From the NCBI GenBank assembly GCA_934179675.1, contig CAKPQS010000015.1, positions 1-31,567 of the forward strand: a stretch of DNA of 31,567 nucleotides, read 5' to 3'. The notes under the pieces are model-generated. The model was given only the letters and a program-made list of their open reading frames with translations, searched no databases and had not been told where the DNA came from. This document shows positions 23,521 to 30,077 of this stretch, one piece after another. This DNA comes from an uncultured Bacilli bacterium (GTDB lineage Bacteria > Bacillota_I > Bacilli_A > RF39 > UBA660). A program made the translations under genes and the position numbers. The stretch's first letter is position 1. The number at the start of each line of letters is the position of its first letter.

Positions 23521-24288
23521 CTATGCAGTTACCCTATGGAAATCCATTCTTAACTTATCAGCTAAAGTTACAATAAATTCAGAATTAGTAGGTTTAGCCT
23601 TATCAATATCAACACTATGACCAAATAATTCCTCCATCATGTCCCATGATCCCCTATTCCAACTTACCTCAATAGCATGTCTAATAGCTCGCTCAACTCT
23701 TGAAACAGTAGTATCATATCTACCAGCAAGTTCAGGATATAACTCTTTAGTTATTCCACCAATAACATCCGGTCTATCAAACACTATATTAATAGCCTCC
23801 CGAAGAAATTGATATCCCTTAATATGTGATGGAATACCTAATTCATGTAACATTCTCGTAATCGAAACCTGAACATTATGACTCTCAAAATTAATTGATT
23901 TACTCTGTTTTTTACTACAACACTCAATAATTCTTTTCTCTAAATCATCTAAATCAAAAGGCTTTAAAATAAAATAATTAACCCCATATTCTGATACTTC
24001 CCTTATAACCTCACTAGCATTATAACTAGTCGCAACTATAACCTTTTTATTGATCTTTCTAGTCTTCATTTCCTCTAAAACATAAAGACCATCCTTTTTA
24101 GGCATAATCAAATCTAAAACAATGACATCATATTCATCCTTTTTAGAATCAATTAAATCAATACCTTCCTTACCATCATAAGCCTCTAATACAATTTTAA
24201 TCTTACTACTATCCTTAAAATATTCTTTTACCATTTCGACTAAACTTACGTTGTCATCAATCATTAGAACTTTTATTGTATCTTTCAT
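23521..24288 (-). CDS. spo0A: Spo0A response regulator, master regulator of sporulation
   Basis: A 255-residue protein from ATG 24286-24288, chosen because AAAGGGAAG lies just upstream; an ATG at 24303 overlaps that site. The receiver domain has the acidic pair D11/D12, phosphoacceptor D59 (VIVLDLIMPKKDG) and K109. The Spo0A_C domain carries the near-invariant helix SRVERAIRHAIEVSW (196-210) and the tail KPTNSEFIVTLADKLRM. In spore formers phosphorylated Spo0A binds 0A boxes to start sporulation and to control biofilm and stationary-phase genes. The gene stands alone. In lineages that lost spores it may serve other programmes, so sporulation is not proved. Tandem 0A-like boxes upstream suggest autoregulation. 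Confidence 0.96.
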   Translation of the reverse strand: MKDTIKVLMIDDNVSLVEMVKEYFKDSSKIKIVLEAYDGKEGIDLIDSKKDEYDVIVLDLIMPKKDGLYVLEEMKTRKINKKVIVATSYNASEVIREVSEYGVNYFILKPFDLDDLEKRIIECCSKKQSKSINFESHNVQVSITRMLHELGIPSHIKGYQFLREAINIVFDRPDVIGGITKELYPELAGRYDTTVSRVERAIRHAIEVSWNRGSWDMMEELFGHSVDIDKAKPTNSEFIVTLADKLRMDFHRVTA

Positions 24289-24314
24289 TTTCTTCCCTTT
24301 CAACTATACTAATA

Positions 24315-24320
24315 ATTATA
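24315..24320 (-). promoter_or_regulatory. candidate -10 box of spo0A
   Basis: Minus-strand TATAAT about 27 bases upstream of the start. The -35 region (CTAGAT at 17-base spacing) is poor, consistent with an activated or alternative-sigma promoter. Confidence 0.45.
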
Positions 24321-24361
24321 CTACAATATTTTCATAAATCTAGGGGGTTTTATTAGCTAGT

Positions 24362-24378
24362 TTTGTCGAAACTTGTCA
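24362..24378 (+). promoter_or_regulatory. tandem 0A-box-like sites upstream of spo0A
   Basis: TTTGTCGAA matches the 0A-box consensus exactly, and a second TTGTC half-match begins 10 bases later (TTGTCGAAAC then TTGTCATG). The spacing is about one helical turn. They lie 70-90 bases before the spo0A start. Confidence 0.55.
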
Positions 24379-24385
24379 TGTTTTA

Positions 24386-25075
24386 TCACATATTGTTGAC
24401 CAATTTTATAATCTCAATAAAATCATTAATTTTACTAGATGATAACCCAATTAAATAACCATCAATATTAGAAATATTATTTAATTTTTTTATATTTTCA
24501 GGATTTATATTACCACCATATAAAACCTTAACATCTCTATTTAATAAAGATAAACATTCTTTTTTAATAAAAGCAGAAACACTCTCAATTTCATCATTAG
24601 AAGGTATCTTATCAGTACAAATTACCCATGAAGGCTCGTAAGCAATAATAACTTCATCATTTATATCATATAAACATTCATATAAATCTTTTTTCAAAAA
24701 ATCATAATTAGCATTTTCTTCACCGATACATAAAATAACTTTTAAATTATTTTTTAAAGCCTCTTTTATTTTTAAATTAATTTCTTTGTTAGTCTCAAAA
24801 AAACATTTTTTTCTCTCATGATGACCAATAATAACATACTTAACACCCAAATTAGAAGCTTGAAGCGCTGATATTTCTCCAGTTTGGTTTTGATTTGATT
24901 TATAAGTAATATTTTGAATACCAACACTAAATTTATGACCTAGAAAATAAGGAATATGAATCGCTGAAGGACAAATTATAATATTATTATTTTCATAAGG
25001 TAATAATAAACTCAAATAATTCTTAATTTCAGAACCATCTAAATACATCTTTAAATTACTAACAATTAACTTCAT
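24386..25075 (-). CDS. tpiA: triosephosphate isomerase, divergent
   Basis: A 229-residue protein from ATG 25073-25075 within the pgk end; a TTG at 25084 sits too close to the GAGG site. It keeps the isomerase residues N7 and K9 (SNLKMYL for the usual GNWKMN), catalytic H85 (IGHHERKKCF for IGHSERR), catalytic E147 (AYEPSW) and the phosphate-binding YGGNINPEN. It departs from consensus in the His loop (S to H) and in mobile loop 6 (VICTDK for AIGTGK), and it is short (usual about 250). It interconverts dihydroxyacetone phosphate and glyceraldehyde 3-phosphate. Its place after pgk supports the role despite the divergence. Confidence 0.85.
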   Translation of the reverse strand: MKLIVSNLKMYLDGSEIKNYLSLLLPYENNNIIICPSAIHIPYFLGHKFSVGIQNITYKSNQNQTGEISALQASNLGVKYVIIGHHERKKCFFETNKEINLKIKEALKNNLKVILCIGEENANYDFLKKDLYECLYDINDEVIIAYEPSWVICTDKIPSNDEIESVSAFIKKECLSLLNRDVKVLYGGNINPENIKKLNNISNIDGYLIGLSSSKINDFIEIIKLVNNM

Positions 25076-26243
25076 TTTTTTCAATTACCTCAATACCAGG
25101 TAATTTTTTTCCCTCCAATAATTCTAAAGAAGCACCACCACCAGTTGAAATATGAGTAAACTTATCCTTATAACCCATATTTATTAAAGCAGAAGCAGTA
25201 TCGCCGCCACCAACTATCGAAACAGGAACATTTATAACTAAATCTGCTAATTTTTTTGTTCCTACAGAAAAAGCCGGTATTTCAAAATAGCCTACAGGAC
25301 CATTCCATATTACAGTATTACTTCTATTTATATATTTTTTAAACAATTCGATAGTTTTAGGACCAATATCTAATCCTATATCATTATCTAAAAATTCATC
25401 ATTATTTTTAACTAAAATTTTTGAATCTTCATTTATATCTTTAGAAACTAAACTATCAATAGGCAAAATTATTTTATCAGTTTTATTTAATAAATTAGAA
25501 CAATAATCAATTTTATCTTCATCTAAAAGTGATAATCCAATATTATATCCTTTAGCTTTCAAGAAAGTATAAGCCATACCACCACCAACTAAAATATAAT
25601 CAGCCTTATTTACTAAATTTTCTAAAACACCTATTTTATCAGATACTTTAGATCCACCAATTATAACAGTTAATGGCCTTGAAGGATTACTTAAAACATT
25701 TCTAAAAATATCCAATTCTTTTCTAACAAGTAATCCAAAACAACAAGGTAAATAAGTAGCAATTCCTACATTTGAAGCATGAGAACGATGTAAAGTAGCA
25801 AATGCATCATTAACATAAAAGTCAGCTAAACTACTCCAGTATTTACCTAATTCTTGATTATTTTTAGATTCCTTTTTACCATCAAGATCCTCAAATCTAG
25901 TATTTTCCATTAACAAAATATCACCATTTTTTAAATTATTAATAGACTTTTCTAGTTTTTCCCCTCTCGTTTCATCAATAAATATTACTCTTTGATTTAA
26001 TAATTCACTCAATCTATCAGCAACTGGTTTTAATGTTTTATCCTTTTTATCTTCTAAACTATTAATTCTTCCTAAATGGGACATCAAAATAATTTTTGCT
26101 CCCTTATTTTTTACTAAATTAATAGTCGGTAATGATTCAACTATTCTATTATCATCTTCAATAATACCATTTTTAATAGGTACATTAAAATCACACCTTA
26201 TTATTACTCTTTTACCATTTAAATCAATATTTTCTAGTTTCAT
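25059..26243 (-). CDS. pgk: phosphoglycerate kinase
   Basis: A 394-residue protein of standard length, starting at ATG 26241-26243 in an ATGA overlap with the pseudopilin gene; an in-frame GTG at 26252 is less likely. It has the N-terminal substrate-binding RCDFNVPIKNG and MSHLGR segments, FVNDAFATLHRSHAS, VIIGGSKVSDKIGVL, WNGPVGYFE and the C-terminal GGGDTASALI. It makes ATP from 1,3-bisphosphoglycerate in the cytosol. The 3' end overlaps tpiA by 17 bases, so pgk and tpiA are tightly coupled. Confidence 0.97.
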   Translation of the reverse strand: MKLENIDLNGKRVIIRCDFNVPIKNGIIEDDNRIVESLPTINLVKNKGAKIILMSHLGRINSLEDKKDKTLKPVADRLSELLNQRVIFIDETRGEKLEKSINNLKNGDILLMENTRFEDLDGKKESKNNQELGKYWSSLADFYVNDAFATLHRSHASNVGIATYLPCCFGLLVRKELDIFRNVLSNPSRPLTVIIGGSKVSDKIGVLENLVNKADYILVGGGMAYTFLKAKGYNIGLSLLDEDKIDYCSNLLNKTDKIILPIDSLVSKDINEDSKILVKNNDEFLDNDIGLDIGPKTIELFKKYINRSNTVIWNGPVGYFEIPAFSVGTKKLADLVINVPVSIVGGGDTASALINMGYKDKFTHISTGGGASLELLEGKKLPGIEVIEKNEVNC

Positions 26244-26629
26244 TTTTCCCACTCAATTTCTACTTTATAAACTAATTCATTATTACTATTTTTAGTAACA
26301 ATTATTTTACCATTTTTCATTTTTTTATTATTTTTAGGATTAATTGGTATCTCATCTATAACACTAGCATTAATTAAATCATTCATAGTAACTTCATAAC
26401 TACCATTACTATTTATAGTGCTATCAACATTACGATAAATACCTGGTAAATTAACATAGTTTTCACAAGCCGTTTCAATATTTTTAATTAAAGTATCATA
26501 TTTTTGATTATTAGAATTTTCAATTGTTTTACTTAAGGAAGTAAAAGAAATAGTCATTATTATACTTAATACTAAAATAATTGCGATTAATTCAACTAAA
26601 GTAAAACCATTTTTTTTAAAAAGAGGCAT
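26240..26629 (-). CDS. type IV pseudopilin-like protein inside the glycolytic operon
   Basis: A 129-residue protein from ATG 26627-26629 with AGGGGG 7 bases upstream. The leader MPLFKKNG is followed by FTLVELIAIILVLSIIMTIS, a textbook type IV prepilin signal: cleavage after G8, Phe at +1 and Glu at +5, then the N-terminal helix. The C-terminal part (about 90 residues) has the helix extension KTIENSNNQKYDTLIKNIE and one Cys. It overlaps gap by one base (TAATG) and pgk by four (ATGA), so it is translated as part of the glycolytic operon. It would need a prepilin peptidase not in this window. It could serve a competence-type or type II-like pseudopilus. Confidence 0.85.
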   Translation of the reverse strand: MPLFKKNGFTLVELIAIILVLSIIMTISFTSLSKTIENSNNQKYDTLIKNIETACENYVNLPGIYRNVDSTINSNGSYEVTMNDLINASVIDEIPINPKNNKKMKNGKIIVTKNSNNELVYKVEIEWEK

Positions 26630-27633
26630 TATTTGCCCCCTAAATATTTCGCACATCGAACCATTTGGGCACTATAACCCATTTCATTATCATACCAGGC
26701 AACTACTTTTACTAATTGTTTTCCGTCATATTCTAAAACGGTAGTTAAAAGTGAATCAACCAAACTACCTAAATGACTACCAATTATATCACTTGATACA
26801 ATAGGATCATTAGTTATTTTAATTGTTTCATTTTGATTATCATAAAAAGATTTATTAACTTCTTCTTTCGTAACATTTTTCTTTAATTCAAGAGTTAAAT
26901 CAACAACTGATCCATCAGTTACAGGAACTCTTAAAGCACTGCCAGCAAGTTTACCATTTAAATTAGGCAAAACTAAACCAATAGCTTTAGCAGCACCAGT
27001 AGAAGAAGGGACTATATTTGAAGCTCCTGCTCTACCACGTCGAGCCATATATCCTTTTTTATGAGCAATATCCAAAATTGATTGATCATTTGTATATGCG
27101 TGTACTGTTGTCATAAAACCTTTTTCAATACCAAATGTTTTATCTAAAACATCTAAAACAGGTGCTAAACAATTTGTTGTACAAGATGCAGCTGATATTA
27201 TTTTTTCACTACCATCAAGTATATTATGATTTACATTATAGACAATCGTTTTACAATTTCCTTTAGCTGGTGCTGATATAATTACGTGTTTAGCTCCAGC
27301 TTCTATATGAGCATAAGCTTTATCTACATCAACAAAATGGCCAGTACATTCAAATACTTCATCTATTTTTAATTCACCCCATGGTAAATTCTTCGGATCA
27401 ACTTCAGAATATATTTTTATTTTATGATTACCAACTATTAAATAATCATCTTCTGCTCTTATTTCATCAACACGATAACTTCTATGTGATGTATCATATT
27501 TTAACAAATGTGCAAGTTCATCTGCACTTGTTAAATCGTTTATAGCAACAACTTCAAATTCATTATCTTCTTCCATTAATCTAAATACTATTCTACCTAT
27601 ACGACCAAAACCATTTATTGCAACTTTTATCAT
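26629..27633 (-). CDS. gap: glyceraldehyde-3-phosphate dehydrogenase
   Basis: A 334-residue protein of usual length. It has the NAD-binding GFGRIGR motif (8-14), an Asp33 after strand 2 that favours NAD, the active-site Cys151 in SAASCTTNC, His178 in TTVHAYTND, and RRGRAGASNIVPSSTGAAKA. The C-terminal WYDNEMGYS is intact. It is the oxidative phosphorylation step of glycolysis. It is followed without a gap by the pseudopilin gene, then pgk and tpiA. The nucleoside kinase lies 12 bases upstream, so they may share a transcript. Confidence 0.98.
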   Translation of the reverse strand: MIKVAINGFGRIGRIVFRLMEEDNEFEVVAINDLTSADELAHLLKYDTSHRSYRVDEIRAEDDYLIVGNHKIKIYSEVDPKNLPWGELKIDEVFECTGHFVDVDKAYAHIEAGAKHVIISAPAKGNCKTIVYNVNHNILDGSEKIISAASCTTNCLAPVLDVLDKTFGIEKGFMTTVHAYTNDQSILDIAHKKGYMARRGRAGASNIVPSSTGAAKAIGLVLPNLNGKLAGSALRVPVTDGSVVDLTLELKKNVTKEEVNKSFYDNQNETIKITNDPIVSSDIIGSHLGSLVDSLLTTVLEYDGKQLVKVVAWYDNEMGYSAQMVRCAKYLGGK

Positions 27634-27645
27634 ATTTTTTCTCCT

Positions 27646-29307
27646 TTAATTTTTTTCATAATAACAACTTCCACCTATAAATTCTCTTAAAACAGAATCT
27701 TTTGGTACATTTTCACTTGGTATCGCTAAAAAGTTTCTTAAAAAATTAATTAATCTTATAGCTTCTGAATAACAAGGATCATTTTCTTTAACAGAAAATA
27801 ATAATGGTTCAGCATATAATTTTAAGACACCAATTTCATACAATAATGATGAATTAATAACAGTATCTGCTTCATCTTGGAATGGAAAAACATATTTTTC
27901 TTCGCCATTTCTGATGCTATTCCATGAATTTAAAGTATCACTAGCAGTATAACCTCTAAAATTATTATCACGGACCATTCTTCTTAATCTTCTAATATCA
28001 CTTGTATGGATACGATTATGATCATCAATATTTAATTGTGTTAATGGACTAATATATACTTTATATTTATTTTTGGCTTCAATAGCAGGTGTTAATTTTT
28101 CATTTATTGCATGTAATCCTTCGACAATAACAATATCATCTTCTCCAAGCTTTAATGTTTTGCCTTTATATTCTTTTCTGCCTAATCTAAAATTAAATTC
28201 TGGTAAACTAACTTCTTTACCATTTAATAAATCTAAAAGTGTTTTATTAAATAATGTTATATCTACAGCTTCAACACATTCGAAATCATAACTTCCATCT
28301 TTATGTTTAGGTGTTTTTTCTCTTTCAACAAAATAGTCATCTGTTGATAAATAATGTGTTTTTAAACCTTTACTTTGTAAACATATACTTAATTTTTTTG
28401 CAGTTGTTGTTTTACCACTTGATGAAGGACCTGCAATTAAAACAATTTTAATTTTTTTATTGTTTACTACTTTACTAGCGATATCATTTAATTGACCATT
28501 ATAATATGTTTCTGATAAGTTAATTAAATCTGTAAAATCACCATTAGTAACATAATTATTTACATCAGCAGCATTTTCTATTCCTAACATTTTACTCCAG
28601 TTTTTATAATCACAGAATTTATTGAATAACATTTCATGATGTACATAATCAAGGGTTATATCTGGATTTTCGATTGTTGGATAGCTTACAACAAATCCTT
28701 TATCTTTTATATAATTTACTTTAAAATCATCAATTAATCCTGTTTTATTTGTTAATGCTCCATAAAAATAATCATAAACATCATCTATACGATAAAGACT
28801 AATATATGAGTTACTTATATATTTTAATACATTAACTTTATCATACATTTTCCTTTTAGCAAAGTATTCTATAGCATCAGATCTTCGAACATTAAATTTA
28901 ATTATTTCCCAATCTTCATTGACTATTTTTTTCATTTCTTTTTCGATATTATTTATTAATACTTTGTTTAATTCAATACCGGTTATTTCGCAATAAAAAC
29001 CTTTATCAATAGAGTTTTCGACTCTTAAGCGTGCTTTTGGATTTATTCTTTTTAAGGCATATACTAATATAAATTGTAGTGTTCTACCGTAAACAGATAA
29101 TCCAATACTAGTTGTTCGATCATAAAATTTAATATTTCCACTTTTTAATATTTCATCATTTAATTCTCTTAAATCATTATCTACTTCAGCTATTAATATT
29201 GGATATCTATAATCATTTTGGAAATCTTTACTTATTTCATATAAAGTAGTTCCAACAGGATATTTACTTTCTTTTTCTTGATATTTAATTGTTATTAGTT
29301 TAGACAT
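27646..29307 (-). CDS. TGS-domain nucleoside (uridine-type) kinase
   Basis: A 553-residue multidomain protein. A TGS-like domain (about 1-62, KYPVGTTLYEISKDF) is followed by a region like the additional domain of threonyl-tRNA synthetase (about 70-190, with YFAKRKMYDKVNVLKYI). The P-loop kinase domain has Walker A GPSSSGKT at 293-300, STDDYFVEREKTPKHKDGSY and a phosphoribulokinase/uridine-kinase fold to about 490. Proteins of this architecture in Firmicutes are annotated as nucleoside kinases; the exact substrate is not certain. Ribosome binding site AGGAGGCTAG. An extended -10 promoter lies in the short interval shared with divergent clpP. Confidence 0.85.
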   Translation of the reverse strand: MSKLITIKYQEKESKYPVGTTLYEISKDFQNDYRYPILIAEVDNDLRELNDEILKSGNIKFYDRTTSIGLSVYGRTLQFILVYALKRINPKARLRVENSIDKGFYCEITGIELNKVLINNIEKEMKKIVNEDWEIIKFNVRRSDAIEYFAKRKMYDKVNVLKYISNSYISLYRIDDVYDYFYGALTNKTGLIDDFKVNYIKDKGFVVSYPTIENPDITLDYVHHEMLFNKFCDYKNWSKMLGIENAADVNNYVTNGDFTDLINLSETYYNGQLNDIASKVVNNKKIKIVLIAGPSSSGKTTTAKKLSICLQSKGLKTHYLSTDDYFVEREKTPKHKDGSYDFECVEAVDITLFNKTLLDLLNGKEVSLPEFNFRLGRKEYKGKTLKLGEDDIVIVEGLHAINEKLTPAIEAKNKYKVYISPLTQLNIDDHNRIHTSDIRRLRRMVRDNNFRGYTASDTLNSWNSIRNGEEKYVFPFQDEADTVINSSLLYEIGVLKLYAEPLLFSVKENDPCYSEAIRLINFLRNFLAIPSENVPKDSVLREFIGGSCYYEKN

Positions 29308-29326
29308 TTTCTAGCCTCCTATACAT

Positions 29327-29354
29327 ATTATAGCAGATTTTCATATTTTGTCAT
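29327..29354 (-). promoter_or_regulatory. predicted extended -10 promoter of the nucleoside kinase operon
   Basis: Minus-strand TGCTATAAT (TATAAT at 29327-29332) with ATGACA (29349-29354) at 16-base spacing. It may drive the nucleoside kinase and the downstream glycolytic genes. Confidence 0.6.
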
Positions 29355-29362
29355 ATAATTTT

Positions 29363-29392
29363 TTGAATACTTTACAAAATTTGTTCTATTAT
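29363..29392 (+). promoter_or_regulatory. weak candidate promoter of clpP
   Basis: TTGAAT (29363-29368) and TATTAT (29387-29392) with an 18-base spacer, very close to the AGGAGAG ribosome binding site. No CtsR-type direct repeat is visible. Confidence 0.35.
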
Positions 29393-29410
29393 ATTATTAG
29401 GAGAGTGAGT

Positions 29411-29980
29411 ATGAATTTAATACCAAGTGTTATTGAAAAGTGTTATGGTGGTGAAAGAGCTTATGATATTTATTCTAGATTGTTAAAGGATAGGATTGTT
29501 TTACTTTGTGGGGAAATAGATGATAATACTAGTAATGTAATTATAGGTGAATTATTATATTTAGATTCTTTAAATCATAATGATATTAGTTTATATATTA
29601 ATTCACCTGGTGGAAGTGTTACTTCTGGTATGGCTATATATGATACGATGAATTTTATTAAAAGTAATGTATCTACTATTTGTATTGGTATGTGTGCGAG
29701 TATGGCAGCTTTTCTTTTAAGCAGTGGTACAAAGGGTAAGAGATATGCTTTACCTAATAGTGAGGTTATGATTCATCAGCCATTAGGTGGCGCTAGTGGA
29801 CAGGCAACGGAAATAAAGATAGCTGCTGAACATATTTTAAAGATTAAGGATAAAATTAATAAGATTCTTGCAAATAATACTGGTAAAAATATCAAAGTTA
29901 TTGAAAAGGATACTGATAGAGATAATTATATGGATGCAGGTGAAGCTTTAGAATATGGACTTATTGATAAGGTTATATAA
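29411..29980 (+). CDS. clpP: ClpP-type protease subunit
   Basis: A 189-residue protein from ATG 29411 after AGGAGAG; earlier in-frame codons would lie in the promoter. The ClpP serine protease fold shows LYINSPGGSVTSGMAIYDTM, the catalytic Ser in GMCASMAAFLLSSG, catalytic His in VMIHQPLGGASGQATEI and catalytic Asp near the middle of EKDTDRDNYMDAGEALEYG. It would form the tetradecameric chamber fed by a Clp ATPase (ClpX or ClpC), not in this window. It is slightly shorter and more divergent than the housekeeping ClpP (for example CASMAA for the usual AASMGA), so it could be a second ClpP. Confidence 0.9.
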   Translation: MNLIPSVIEKCYGGERAYDIYSRLLKDRIVLLCGEIDDNTSNVIIGELLYLDSLNHNDISLYINSPGGSVTSGMAIYDTMNFIKSNVSTICIGMCASMAAFLLSSGTKGKRYALPNSEVMIHQPLGGASGQATEIKIAAEHILKIKDKINKILANNTGKNIKVIEKDTDRDNYMDAGEALEYGLIDKVI

Positions 29981-30012
29981 AGATTAGTATATATATAAAG
30001 ATTAGTATATAT
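29977..30012. repeat. perfect 18-bp tandem duplication
   Basis: Two copies of an 18-bp unit (ATAAAGATTAGTATATAT) in tandem. The first contains the clpP stop codon, so the duplication copies the stop without altering the protein. Confidence 0.9.
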
Positions 30013-30017
30013 TAGAT

Positions 30018-30041
30018 AAAATATCTTTTGATATTTTTTTT
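30018..30041 (+). terminator. intrinsic terminator of clpP
   Basis: AAAATATC (30018-30025) pairs with GATATTTT (30030-30037), TTTT loop, T-run beyond. Confidence 0.7.
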
Positions 30042-30045
30042 ATTT

Positions 30046-30077
30046 AAAAAGGAAATGTTATTAAGATAATTTCCTTA
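30046..30077 (-). terminator. intrinsic terminator of the BspA-like gene
   Basis: Minus-strand AAGGAAAT (30069-30076) pairs with ATTTCCTT (30049-30056), followed by a short T-run. The stem overlaps the stop codon. Confidence 0.6.
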
